From Homalodisca vitripennis (Eukaryota > Arthropoda > Insecta > Hemiptera > Cicadellidae), in contig NC_060207.1 in the NCBI RefSeq assembly GCF_021130785.1, forward strand, positions 106,428,001 through 106,492,000: DNA of 64,000 bases. Direction: 5' to 3'. Each line of letters starts with the position of its first letter. Position 1 is the stretch's first letter. The notes beneath the pieces are model-generated. The model had not been told where the DNA came from. It did not search any database and saw only the letters and a program-made list of their open reading frames with translations. The position numbers and the translations under genes are program-made. This document shows positions 29,203 to 41,905 of the stretch, piece by piece.

Positions 29203-31228
29203 AGGTTGGGACATACATAACCGCACCGCGCCCGACACGTCAGTCGGCCGTATGCTGGCCGTCATACGGTGAAAGAATTGCAGCGCAGTTTTCAACCTGC
29301 AAGTCCACACATGTCCGCACCGACACCAGACCGTCGTGGCCGCACCGTGCCCGCACCGTCACCGATATGTTTAGTTTGAATTTTGACGGGCACGGTGCGG
29401 TCTACGAGCGGCATCATATGTGGTTTACTGTTGCGTTCTTCTTTTTAAAACTATTTAAGTAGTCTACACGTTCTATTTTAGTGAATTATTTAGTATAGCC
29501 CACTAACCCTACACCCTGTGTTCGCGTACAAAATCATATTTATTATTAAAAGTATTACATTCTCTTACCTTAGAGTAAACTAGTCATATTTTCTTATTGT
29601 GCATTTTTTCTTATTACAACAAATTTGAAAACCATGTTGTACCTTAAGTGATTTTAAACAACTAAATTCGAATTATGAAAAATCTATAAACATTTTTCAT
29701 TAATTAAAAAACAACAAGCATGTAATTATTTGCGCGAAAATCTATTTTTCTTTGATGTATTGAAGTTACTTGATACATTTATTCCGGTATTTTGTAAGGG
29801 TCATATTTAGAATGTTTCTATGACATTTTTATTTTTTTATTCTTTTCACTTCAATAAAGTTAAAATAAAAATATTTTATTTACAATAAAATTTTCAAGCA
29901 TGAAAAACCCATGTTAAAAATAAATAATAATAATAAATCATTTATTTCCCCATAATAACGAACTGAATATTACAAAAATAATTATTATTGCCAGTGCTTA
30001 ATAATAAATAATACTATGACATAACGTATTTACAATAGCAGTAAATAACAAATAAAAAAAATGTTTTCTACTTACTCTATTTCAATTTTATGTACATTGG
30101 GTAATAAAATATAAACAGTAGGTTACATCCTTTTAGATTTTTTTTCTTTTTTTAAACTAATAATTAGGCCAATAGATTTACAAAATAAGAGAAATTTAGG
30201 TACCCCATAAGAGGCTGTGCCTGTGTTGGGGATACTATATACAAAAAGGGTAAAAAATAAAAATAGCTGAATCGAGCAACAATGAAATGATAAAAATGAG
30301 CTATTGTAGCTTATGTAGTAAATAACGTACTCTTACGTTTCAAAGTTTAAATTTAGTATACCTAGTGTGCTGTATTAAACAAAAAGGATTTATGCATGAT
30401 TTACAATTCAAATATTAGGCTTTACACATGTAACATTAAATATTATATTATAAGTAATTATTTTATAATGCTCTAAAGTGTCTATTTAAATATTATTATA
30501 ACTTAGCAGACAAGACTAACCATACACTAATGTATTATCTTAAACAAATACTCAATATCATTTTGACCGATCAACCATACTCTAATTTTTTTCGAAAATA
30601 TATTTATGTTTCTACTATTTTTGACTAATTCTGGCAATAAATTATTTGTCCTTGGAGCTATAAAAGAAAAACATTTTGTAAAATCTGTTTTTGTAAGTTC
30701 TCCAGTATATATTTTACAAATATTTACTATGTTTTATAAATTATTATAAAAGGACTTACAACATGGCAAACTCACACTATAGCTCTTGGGTTTAATACAA
30801 AAAACACTAAATATACCGTTTATAGTGTATTTGACCGAAATTCATTGCAATGAAACACAATATAGGGATAAAAAATATAACCAAGATAATGATATTTACA
30901 AATTTTACATACTAGCTGATTGTACAAAGCTTTACTATATTAGCATTACTTTAGTAGCATTGCAATATTTCATTCACCACAGCGATTAATAAAAATAACA
31001 ACAATGAAATTAACAATTATCTCAAGCAATACTTAATTAATCTTCCGAATATTTTTTAAGTATCTGTCACTTCGAATTCAAAAGAAACATGTTCTAGTAC
31101 AAACAGTGAGATTGCTGCGCTCGGACTGCATACGGACATGTGTGGCCTCACGGTAACCGAGCCGAGCCCGCACCGACAATCGGCCGACTCACGTGTCGGG
31201 CACGGTGCGGTTATGTGTGTCCCAACCT
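29203..31228. mobile_element. Non-autonomous DNA transposon, TTA target site
   Basis: The left end AGGTTGGGACATACATAACC (29203) and the right end ending GGTTATGTGTGTCCCAACCT (31228) are inverted repeats extending about 50 bp with few mismatches. Weaker similarity continues inward (ccacacatgtccg on both sides). A 3-bp TTA flanks both ends (29200-29202 and 31229-31231), the PIF/Harbinger signature. The GC-rich ends carry several gcaccgtgcccg-type words in both orientations; the 1.6-kb interior is AT-rich without genes. Confidence 0.8.
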
Positions 31229-31741
31229 TTACGACGACAATGTTATATTGAGGTAATTTATGCATGACCGGCTCAAACATTATGTATCAAGAAATTATAA
31301 ACTAATGTCCAATTTCACAGAGTAACGGCGAGACCATGAGTTGAATGAGTAAAGAAAATGAAATGGTGGGGATGCGCAGAAAATGACGTAGCTAAAGGGC
31401 ATGCGCGTTCGAGGCAACATCGTTCACTCGCCGAAAGCTTGTTGTCCTGTCTTAAGCCTCGCGCGCACTACGACGGAACGGACGAAACGGAAGGACACGA
31501 CAGAATTTTTCAAATATGAATAGTATTGATTGTTATGGAGATGCGCGCACTTGGACGGACGGGACGGAAGAGACGCGTCGGACGTCAGTCAGATTATCTG
31601 AGGAAAAGAACTTTTGAACAAATTCTGCGCGTCGACTCCGTCGGCGACGTCGGGTCCGTCCCGTCCGGTGTTGTAAGCGCACACACCTCAGACGGAACGG
31701 AAGGAAATTTTCTCTATTCCAGCTATATCTTCTGAGCCAAA

Positions 31742-31845
31742 ATGGATGTCTCCAAGTTAATTTCTCTTGTTCAAAACTACACAAGCTGTACAACATGCGT
31801 CATCCAGAATATTTTAACGTCAATAGAAGAGAGAATTGTTGGGAA
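31742..31845 (+). pseudogene. MADF-domain protein of Harbinger, N-terminal fragment
   Basis: The ATG at 31742 has a fair Kozak context (ccaaaATGg). After a frame change near 31780, the plus strand reads LYNMRHPEYFNVN...CWEEIG, the core of a MADF (Myb/SANT-like) DNA-binding domain. PIF/Harbinger elements normally encode such a protein beside the transposase; it brings the transposase to the nucleus and DNA. The frame break and the loss of the rest of the gene make this a remnant. Confidence 0.65.
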
Positions 31846-31847
31846 GA

Positions 31848-32092
31848 AATCGGTGACGATGAAAAAACTTTTCATCGTCTTCTATCAAATCTGGGAATAA
31901 CGTATGAAACTCCCCCAAAGCTAACCTTTTAGTGTTTATGTTATGTACCCAAAACCTGGCTTTTCTTCGTCTTCTCTCTGCCTCTTCTTCTTCTATTACG
32001 AATGCAGCAACAATAATTAATTCTTCATCTAAGCACTGAAGCATCTTTGACAATGTTTTAACACAGACTGAGAACTTGATAAAAACACCCAA
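31848..32092 (-). pseudogene. Harbinger transposase, N-terminal fragment
   Basis: The minus strand reads VIEEEEAERRRRKARFWVHN, then GEFHTLFPDLIEDDEKFFHR. This is the characteristic N-terminus of PIF/Harbinger DDE transposases (basic RRRR-RxFWVHP-like motif followed by a DExFFxxF helix). The likely start is the Met at 32042-32044 or the one at 32090-32092. The catalytic DDE domain is absent: the frame runs directly into the MADF fragment, marking an internal deletion junction near 31845. Confidence 0.75.
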
Positions 32093-32207
32093 GACGAGTC
32101 TGGCGTGGCGCGGCGGTTCCGTCCTAATGCGCGCACCCTATCTTAAAATTTCCAGTCGTCCGTTCTGTCGTTTCCGTCCGTTCCGTCGTAGTGCGCGCGA
32201 GGCTTTA

Positions 32208-35200
32208 ATCAGCGGCTCCAAAAACATTATCTTTTAGTTCCTCAAATTTTAGTACAATAATAGACATCAATGTTCACAGTTAGAAGACTTAAAATGCCAG
32301 TCTCTACTGGCACACACTTTTACTTCATATTAATCTCATCTGAATCTTTTTTTCATCTTAAACGTCTTTATTATCATTACAATTCATACTTGTAACATAT
32401 AAACATATAGATATAATTGACTTGAGCGATGTGAGCTGAATGAGCGACGAACAAACGTAGATGACTCAAAATTATCCAAAATTCTAGTTCAGTGTCAGGA
32501 CTCCTGACACGTTGGTACAAAACCGTTGTTTATTATTAATTATATGATTTTAAATTCATGAACAAATTTCTTTAAATTTTTCTGAATCGGCTCATTTATT
32601 TCAGTTATTATAACTATAGAAATTGCTCATTCTCTTTATAAATCTCTTGATTGTAACAGAACTCCTCATTATTAACCACTATATTATCATACACAGAGAT
32701 TTTCAATCTATTTTGATTCACAGTTAAAATTGGAACGCATAGTATTTTTGTACAACTGTAATCCTAAATAAATTTGCTCTGTGTATTTTGTTTACACATG
32801 ATAATGTACAACTTGTTAACAATTCATGTTTTACTTTGAATTTTAAAAAGTGTATTGACTAATTTTAATAATTTTAAAACGCAAATATTTCCTAACGTAC
32901 AGCATACATCTTTTCAGAAATAATCCCATTAAATAAAGTATAGTTATAATTTTCCCCTGATTTTTTATTCTTTGGTATCCTATTCCTAGAAATAATAGTT
33001 TAGAATAAACCTATCCTCCAAATCTCTAGAATGGAATTTTGTAATACAACTTTTAAAATGTGTTTTGACTCGAAACAATAATTCCTCCCTCATATACTTT
33101 GTTTACTAAAATTTTTAATTCAAAATGTTACTATTTCAAATTTAGTTTACAATGTTGAATTACGTTTGACATTTTTTGGGAATATGTCAAGAAATTTGTA
33201 CCTGTTTGACCTTATCACATGTATTATACTTAACATTTATGAGATAAAAAACCGTAATCATCAGAATGCCTGTCCAATACATTAAGAGCATACGAAGAAA
33301 TTAAAACTTTGGTCTTTTAATGCGCAGAAGTAAAATTTATCAATATGACGATACACGTGTGCGCAGATGTATGTGGAACATACTGGAGAAGTCCAGACGG
33401 GGCCAATGACTTGCAGATTCTAAAAATAAAACTGTTGTATATCCAAAAAATTAGGAGTAAAGTGACTTTTGATAAATGTTTACGACTCTAAAGGTTAAAT
33501 TTGTTTTAAATACCAGTTTTAAGGACTAATTGTTACAAAACCGCAATAAAGACAGTCCTGGTGATGCGAAACGTGAGCTAGGAAATCGATGCAGCGGCAA
33601 ACCGAGATGTCTCCGGAACTGCCATTACATAACGCGTTGCACGCCCGCCCCTGGGAGCAGAGATCTCAAACAAACTTAAAACACTATAATGTAATATGTC
33701 TGAATGTTAAAGGTTTGCCAAGTTTTTATAGAATGTGATTATGTAGTATGCATTCGTCAAAAAATCTACACATTTCACATTTAAATATTTAGGCTATTAA
33801 TATAGGACTGTTTGTTTGGAATCGGAATGGGACCCTTATCTGCACAGCTACGTGTCACTTAACTTCCACTTAATTTTTATTATGATTTGTTGTTGTATTA
33901 TTTTAAATAATCATCGAGCCAAACTACGTATATGGTAAAACAGAATTATGTTAAGCATAAGCACGCGATCGTCGTCTACTTCCATCCTGTATCGTGCCAA
34001 CAAGATTCAGTCTGGTTTAAAAGTAGCAGTTTAAAATTGCGTCCGATAAAACATTACATTTTGTCAAAAGTTTTGTGTAAAAGCAGATCATTTTAACTTT
34101 TATCCTCACTTAGCAAGTGACTAAATAAATATAGAAGTTCTGGTGTAATAATATCTGTATATACCTGAGGAAATGTGTATGGATTTAATGTTATACATAT
34201 TATTAAACCGAACGATTACTGATATGTTTACGTATTTAACATTCATGTTTTAGCCCTTGGATTGTTATAATCAGTATTTAAAATGGGTTTTACTTAATTT
34301 AGTCAGTAACCAATAAACAATATTGAGCTTACGTGTTTCGATTTTAAAACAGTAAAAGATGTTTTAGCACCTGGCGTTGACATAATTTAAATAAAGTAGA
34401 AGGCAAAACACACAAGACACACTCGAAACACGGACACGAAAAAAGACGTTAGGTAGGTTTGTCGGAACGGCTCAGCTGTGGACAGGTACGGGGAAGGTTA
34501 CTCGTCACGGCCGCTATTGTCAGTATCGTCATCAGCTGAGCAATTGTTTTACTATTTATTTTTGAGATTGTTGACTAAAGATACGTAAAAACCTATTTAA
34601 ATACTGACTACTGCAAACCAGGAGCTAAAACATAAATGTTGATTACTCAACCTCTCGGGCAAGATGAGTTACCCAGTACAAGAGTGTAAAACTGAAGATC
34701 GCAAACACAGCACCCATCATAAATTAACCCAGAGACTGCGTAACATCTAATTATGTTCAAATTCAAATGTAAATAAAACAAATCTTGTGTAGTCCAAAGA
34801 ACTAAAAACCTTGCGTAGAAAAAATAAATAGAAATCGAAATTTAAGTAAAATATGTTTCCTATACGATACCACTTCATTTATAACAAATCGTGATCAATA
34901 GTTCCTCAAGATTAGGTGTTTCAATTAATCCGTTAAATTTTTTCTCGACTTTGAAATGGACGGTTTAATTTGTTCTTAGATTACATAATAATTTAGTAGT
35001 TTCAACTTTAGAAAATATAAAGATTGGCTGCTAAAGTGAACAATTAAAATTCTGTATTAGGAGAGAATCTGCATCTCACAACCTAGACATAGTACCTGTT
35101 CGTAATGTTTCTGAGACACCAGCAGTTTCTTTTTGGGCTCAGCGGTCGAGCCCATGGCGCTCAGTGAAACATTTTCAATCTGAGTGGTCTTACATTATAA

Positions 35201-35751
35201 TCCATAAATTACAGTAATACTATGTTTTTTAGCGAGTGGCCAGTGAAACGAGGCTTACGGTTTTTGACTGGAGAAAAAACCGAATCTTATTAATATGCCA
35301 ACAGGAAACACGAATGTATATAGAAATACCCTAATGTAACACAGTTTATTGTATTTTTGGTGCCATAGTTTATAACAATTTTTCTGCTAACAGTATATGG
35401 AATGCTAGTTCTTCACATATTACCAGTCAGAATAGTACATATTTTAAATTTTATTCTCAAAGTGTTAATGAGTAGGTTTGAAATTGACCTGGATTTCTGT
35501 AGTTAGAATATTAAAGTTTCAGATCCATTTTTATAGAACATTTAAGAGGTAAGACAATTCATCTAAATCCATTCATAAATTTTATGAGGAACCTTTGAAT
35601 TGTTATACTTTTTTAATATCCCTATACACAGATATACATATATGTTTTAAAACAGACAATTGTAAAAAATAAATGTATGGTAGTATTAACTTTAGATATC
35701 ACTAGATTTTTAGAATTTAAATTTGTTCAAAACAGCACAAGTACAATTTCC
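32208..35751. other. Intergenic, nothing recognised
   Basis: AT-rich without supported genes. A less AT-rich patch at 33540-33660 and another at 34400-34540 show no recognisable coding. Confidence 0.4.
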
Positions 35752-35784
35752 TATATAAGTATACTCCTTCCAGCACAGTCAGTC
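35752..35784 (+). promoter_or_regulatory. Candidate insect core promoter (TATA plus Inr)
   Basis: TATATAAG begins at 35752 and a perfect arthropod initiator TCAGTC begins at 35779. The initiator A (35781) is 29 nt from the TATA start, the canonical spacing. The first downstream ATG opens only 17 codons, so the transcript it would serve is unknown. Confidence 0.35.
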
Positions 35785-38700
35785 ACAAGGTAGAGTTCAT
35801 ATGTGGCTGCAAATTCGCAATAAAAGATTATTAGTAAACATTATTAGTATGTAAAGATTTATTTGTACAAAACTAATAAGTTGGCTATAGTCAAATTCCA
35901 TACTATTTTGAATTTTAAGAGACTCGAAACATTTTCTACAAATTTAATGAAGTTACTCATCATTTTGAGACCTTACAGAATTAAAATCCTTATAAACATA
36001 TAAAACTATTTCTAAAATTTGACTTAGTTTAGACATCTTTACTTTTTGTAAAACGTTTTTCCAAATTATGTTTGTAAACATGTTGACCTTTGACGACTCC
36101 ATGTTATATTATATACTTTTCAATACTTTTTATGGCCATTATCTCAAAGCTTTAAAAAATATCAATAAATATAAAATCAAAAACAGCTCTAAATGAAGGG
36201 ATGATTCTAATAAACGTTTTTTCTTCGTTCTAAGATACCTAATAACTGAGATATTACCATTAACTATAAATATTTTGAACGGTCGTGAATAAACTTAAAG
36301 AGCTATCGAAAATGTTAGTATAAATATCGCTTGAAACTACTTAATCTCGTAAGACGTATTTCTTGTGTATTTTCTGAAATAATTGAGATAAAAATTTTGC
36401 ACAAATTCCAACTGTCCATTAGCCCATGGCCTACTAGTTATTGTAAAGGTTCCACAGTAAAAGTCTGCTTCATTTAGCTGTACTTTGTGTTCATTTTTAC
36501 TGTTTTTGTTGTGATTTTCATTATATTTTTGTTAGTATATTTATTAAGGGATGACAAAGTAAGCAAATTATTACTTTAGTTTAAATAAGTTAATCCATGC
36601 AAACATTACCAAGCATATATGACAATCTTTAAATCGTCTTAAAAATTGTATGGGCGACATTAAAGCCATTGAATATTAAACAAAATACTGTATTGAGAAA
36701 GTATGAAATAAAATAAGAGGGCACGAGAGGTATACTTTTAAGCGAAATCCAAAAAGACTGCGAAAAATGCAGTGGTAGCTCTTGCAAATAGCTATTTTAA
36801 TATTTAAACAAGCTTAATTTTAAGAGAGACAATATAGTTTTTCGATCAAAGAGAATTTCTATGAGGTTTTTGTCACGCAAGGTCCTGTGACAGCTTCATC
36901 AAACAGAATCCGCTTAGCCACGTGACAGTAAACTAATTAAGTTTATTCTCTCTTTTGTTATTTGAATGAATTTTTTATCTTACACATATATTGTGAATTT
37001 TAAATTTAACTTTTGTAAATTTGATTACGTCATATCTTATAGTAATTCATCTTGTAATAAAGTGTTCTAGTTATTGGGCGTCTTTTTGTGACTATGTCGC
37101 CGGAGAAGTTCCAGATCGTCGAGGTCCTTCCTATAGCTAGTCCTTAGACCTCCGGTAGCGCAGGACCGGTACGTCACGTACTACTTTCTTAGGGGTGACA
37201 TTGGTTTTCCAGTATTCCGCGCCTGTAGTTCTGGTTTGAATCCAGTAGTATGGCGTTTCCATCCCCAGAGCAGCGACCAATCGAACCGTTCTTCCTGAAG
37301 GGATTCGGCTTCTCCTAACAAAATCTGTTTGTAGTGCCCGTAAGGCCGGAATAACCGGTAACGAGTGTACATTACATGTGACATTAAACGTTTTACTGCA
37401 GTTCCCTGTGGCGACCTCTGCGTCCATGTCGCACTGTCTGTTCAATGACTAAAGGAAGATGATCCCTAACCTCCGCCGAAGCGACCCTTCCACAGAACGA
37501 ATTGACACAGACCACCGCCAGGAGACGTCCGAGGTTCTCTCTGGACACTCCAAATCCTCGATGATACCGATCAATCTTCAGATAACTTCTCTCAGGAAGG
37601 ATAGGTAAGGAGAGGAAGTGAAGAGTTAAAGAGAGATTGATAGACAGAAGAGAGGTATGAAACGAAGGAAGGGAGAAGACCAGTGGCCGGCAGGCCCCTC
37701 AACGCCCACCTGTTTAGCTCGGGTGGACAAACATTTATTACGATGAACTTCTACTTATCCGCAGCCCGAACAGAACATGAACGGGCGATCTCTCGAACTG
37801 TGTGTCCCAAGGCTTATCAGGTTCTGTTGTGGATTTGTAATTGATAGCTGTATCGTATTCTAAAATTGGACTCGAAACAAGACTTTTGTTGAGAACATTA
37901 GACGGGTATATTTTTATGGTTATGTGGATCCCAAATTCCCAAGTGTGGTCATATCTATCAGCATTCCATACTGATTTGCCGAATACGAGTACATTTTTTT
38001 CAAATTGTCATTTTCCCGAAGGTACTGTTTTCTAAAGTTAAGTACTGTAAGGGAATATGAAAACTGTACATCGTTATATACAGTTATATTTACCTGTATT
38101 ATACGATAAAATCACTTAAAACTGAGTTATATTAACAATATTTTATTCGAGTGCCATACGATGTGCACACGACACTTTGTTTTACAATCGCAAATAGACG
38201 TTAGAAAGTTCTAAAACAACAACCATTAGAATCGATTATTATAATGAATCATACTCATAAAAAATTTGACCCGTCATATAATTCAAATTATTTGGGGAAG
38301 CATATTTGGAAAATTTTCATTGGAAAAGGATATTCGGAAGTGTCTTTTTACAAAATGGTCGGTCGGAAAGTGGGTTATGGCAAAAACGTCCGGACATTGC
38401 TATTTTCAGTACTAATAACCTTCCAGTGCACTGTAAATAAATCTATATTGTTACCGCTCTTTAATTTTTGAAATAGTGCAATTTATAGCATGCTATCCTT
38501 TACGCTGACCATAATAAGAACTTGGACTAACAGGTTATTACAAATAATTAGTTACGCTAAAACTAGTTATAAACAAAACTTGTAATACTAAGAATTGATG
38601 TTGACATTGTAACATCTAATTCAGAGCCAACTTGCAATAATCTTGTTCCTAACTTGGGCATTCGGCCAGAGTAAACTTGTATAGCTGTAGAGAATAGACC

Positions 38701-39839
38701 TCACAGCTGGTGCCTGATATTATTTTAGCTCAACATGTTCATTCTAGCAGTAAATGATGGATTTTACTCCATGCATCTTGATTTGTAAACACAAAGGGCA
38801 GTCAATTTGCATTTATATACAGTGGAGATAATACTAGTATATAGTTACTCCTAGTTCACTGGCGGAGGCATTAAAAATTCATACATAAATTAAACTGCTA
38901 TAGATCTATAAAATCGTATTATAAATGTTCCTTTGACTTTTAGGGCACACAAAAATTAGTGACAAATCTGAATATAATGTACATAAAATTAATCTTGAAA
39001 TTAAATATTAATTAAATTAAATCTATAAATATTAATACAATTTTACGAAATTGTAAAAGGAGCTTTTTAAAGTCAATGACATATTGTTCAAAATCAACAA
39101 ATTTCTTTTGATATACCTTGATATATTTAAACATTTTATGAAAAACAAATCTTGAATAGAAAAATATTTCATTAAATTGTCAAATTCTTACTGCAATCAA
39201 GATATTATAAGGGTAAAATTATAATCGACATTACGACGTTAATAAACATTCGAAAATAAGAAAGTAAAAGGCAATGAATTTAATTATATGCAAAAGGCAA
39301 CCGATTTTATATTTATTAAAAACTAAACTTAGAAAAACGTAAAGATAAATCTTTATAAATAAAATAATAGCATATTTTTAATTTTGTAAAATCAAAAGAT
39401 TAGCAATATCTTTTCTCTAATACAAATTGATGATTTCACGAAAAACTTAGTTAGAACATATTTAAAAAGTTTAAAAACGCCCAAAACTCTTGTTTAGGAA
39501 ATACTATGTGTATTCAAGATTTATACCTTCAGAACGGTTTGGTGATTTCTACAAATCTCGAACAGGATTGGTTGAAAAATTATACAATTACTTTAAATTT
39601 CTAAAATATTTTTCAATTTGAAGAGTAAATATTATAAAAGTCCATGCACTTCGTATATAAAAGGATGTTTTAAATAATTTATTCTACGTAATTAAAATCA
39701 AAGAGATTAAATTAAAACATAATCAAAAACATGTTAGCATATCAAAAATATTAAAGATCAATTATGTTTAGAGTGTTAATATGAAAGGAAATTGATAAAT
39801 AATCAACCTAAAGCTAAAAAGATGTAATTTCAATTGAAA
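35785..39839. other. Intergenic with a GC-richer island at 37080-37830
   Basis: Mostly AT-rich without genes. The 37080-37830 island is clearly richer in GC, follows an aataaa at about 37056, and holds a 102-codon minus-strand frame with no known motif. It may be a retroelement fragment. 38.9-39.8 kb is extremely AT-rich and may contain further decayed Maverick sequence. Confidence 0.35.
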
Positions 39840-41285
39840 TCTGAAGATATTTTAAATCTTGATTATTTTATTTGCAACCAGTTAAAAAAATTATTGTTTG
39901 CGAACAGAATAACCAACCAAATGCAGGATCTGGATGGACTTTAAAAAGGGTTTAAACTACATTAAGATTAAACAAACATAATTCTTTAAATATTGGTTCA
40001 TAAATTGAATTACAAAAGAAGATATAAGACAAAAAGGTTTGTGTGAATTGTAAATATAATTACTGTTTCATTGCAATAAGAAATGCTGAAGAAAGACTAA
40101 AAGCTCATACAGAAAGAGTTCAACAATATTACATTATTTTATATAACAGACGAAATTATGATATCCGTAAATGTCTATAAATATTTATAGTTTTGACGAA
40201 TCCTTGAATATTGTTCCAATGCAAATATCAGAAATGTATGACGCTGATGAATTAAACATTGTATTGTTGTATACAAAACATGTAGACAAATCTCATAATG
40301 TTTTTTTTAATAAATTAGTAAATACACAAATATCCCAAAATCATTACACGAAATTCATATGTAGAAGATGTTTAAGCCATTTTTACAAGTCGGGGGTTTA
40401 TCAGATCATTTAGAAATTTGTAAACAACATGAAGTTTGTAAATTGCATGAATTATGCAATTTCAAGGTCAAACGACAAAGTTTTACAACTACTATAAGAA
40501 TTTTGTCATCTATCATTTATGAAATTCATATGGATTTTGAGAGTATTTTATAGAAAAATCTTACTTGTAAAATGCTCCTGTAAAATCAACAACCGCTGCA
40601 ATTCAAAAGAATATCCCTTATGGTTTTAAATTATATCTAGACTCTAATGTAACAAATAAAGTCTACAAGCCTGTATGTTGTAAAGTAAAGTCTGAAAAAG
40701 ATTGACTGAATATTAAAATAGTTAGAACAATTAATCGAATTGTCAAAACATATATCAAAGAAATATAAATCTAAAGCTAAACACGTATTAATTTAACTGA
40801 AGGCGAGGATCACTTACTGTATATTAAAATTCAGACATTTGTAACATTAGCTGAAATAAAGGACTTAATAATTAAATAAAAATTAAAAGTAAGAGATCAT
40901 TGGCATTTAACTGATACATTTAGAGGAGTACCTCACTTATCTCGTAGTTCAAACCTTAATTTTGCACTAAATGTTTCTGTTTTATTCTATAATATGTCAA
41001 ACTATGATGTTCATTTGTATATAAGAGAATTAGCAAAACAATTATGAGAAATATATAAAATATTCTGTAAATTCTAGTTATGGATAGGAGTTCAGATGTG
41101 ATATAACGAGAAAATTATAACTTTTCGTTCGTTGATACATTGAGATTCTATATAAAATCATCATCTACATAGAAGTTAGCAAACAATTTTAAACCTGATG
41201 ATTGCAAAAGCAAAGTTTGAATTAAATATTAGAAAGACAACCAAATGATGAAGAAGAAATCTTTAAATTCTATAAATGTTCTAGG
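39840..41285 (+). pseudogene. Decayed Maverick DNA polymerase B, N-terminal half
   Basis: Plus-strand fragments align in order with the N-terminal and exonuclease part of the polymerase in the Maverick downstream. Examples are GSGWT at about 39930, YCFIAIRNAEERLKAH at about 40070, MSINIYSFDESLNIVP from 40171, RRCLSHFYKSG at about 40360, MDFESIL at about 40530, FYNMSNYDVHLYIRELAKQ at about 40990 and NDEEEIFKF at about 41260. Frameshifts and stops occur every 50-100 codons. It differs throughout from the copy at 54.8-58.6 kb, so it comes from an older, separate insertion. It ends abruptly where a second fragment begins in the opposite direction. Confidence 0.85.
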
Positions 41286-41286
41286 G

Positions 41287-41905
41287 TTATCACAATTGAA
41301 TCCATATCCATAATCAGAATGTACAGAATAGTTTATATATCTCTCATCATTTTTTGCAATTAGATCAACGTTTATATATTGTTTCGCTAATTAATAATAT
41401 ATAAATTAGTGCCGAAACAATGTTTAGACATGGTATGACTGAAAACAGGGATATTTTGTGGAAATTTCAGATTTTTGTTACGAACATTATAATTATGGGC
41501 AGCACCTCTACATATTCCAGTTCATTGACAATAATCTTTAACTTTTTATAATGTATCATCTTTCCAATCATCTGGCATAATACCTAATGAATTTTGTAGC
41601 AAATACGACAAAGATTTGAAGTTTGACAAAACATTTCATTCATAGGTTTTTTTGTTTTTATAACCAAATTTCTTTGCCATACATTTTGATAATTTGTTGA
41701 GTTTTTCAAATAATTTTGAAGGAACATTCAACTCCTTCATTTTTAGCTCTATAACATATAGGATTTTACATACGTTTTGTTATATTTTACACTAAATATA
41801 ATGTAAAACCGTAAGGAATACGTTTTTTTTTTTTAGTTGTTGATTGCTCAGGATTGATTTAGCAAGTTAGAATTTTCTGTAAAATACTTTCATACTAATT
41901 GGCAC
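41287..41905 (-). pseudogene. Second decayed Maverick polymerase B fragment, opposite strand
   Basis: The minus strand corresponds to the stretch of the downstream polymerase between about 56680 and 57290: the GYGYEFDN-like region, the exonuclease II neighbourhood, then the PYGFTLYL-like region. It starts within a base or two of the end of the plus-strand fragment, so the two polymerase remnants meet face to face. They are no more alike to each other than to the 55-kb copy, which argues for two old insertions or one rearranged one rather than a fresh palindrome. Confidence 0.8.

Larger units (their letters stand above)
31454..32204. mobile_element. Internally deleted PIF/Harbinger element
   Basis: The ends AGCCTCGCGCGCACTACGAC (31454) and GTCGTAGTGCGCGCGAGGCT (to 32204) are perfect inverted repeats at the tips. 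Flanking TTA occurs on both sides (31451-31453 and 32205-32207), matching the 3-bp target duplication of PIF/Harbinger. Inside are a MADF-like exon on the plus strand near one end and a transposase N-terminus on the minus strand near the other. This is the standard two-gene layout with the middle removed. Confidence 0.85.

Noticed and set aside
29178..29462. 94-codon plus-strand frame, and a related 74-codon minus-strand frame at 31056-31280
   Set aside because: The two share a similar peptide only because both run through the inverted terminal repeats of the same transposon.
31526..31796. 69- and 87-codon overlapping frames near the left end of the Harbinger derivative
   Set aside because: They lie in the GC-rich sub-terminal region (gacggaacgga repeats) and match no transposase part.
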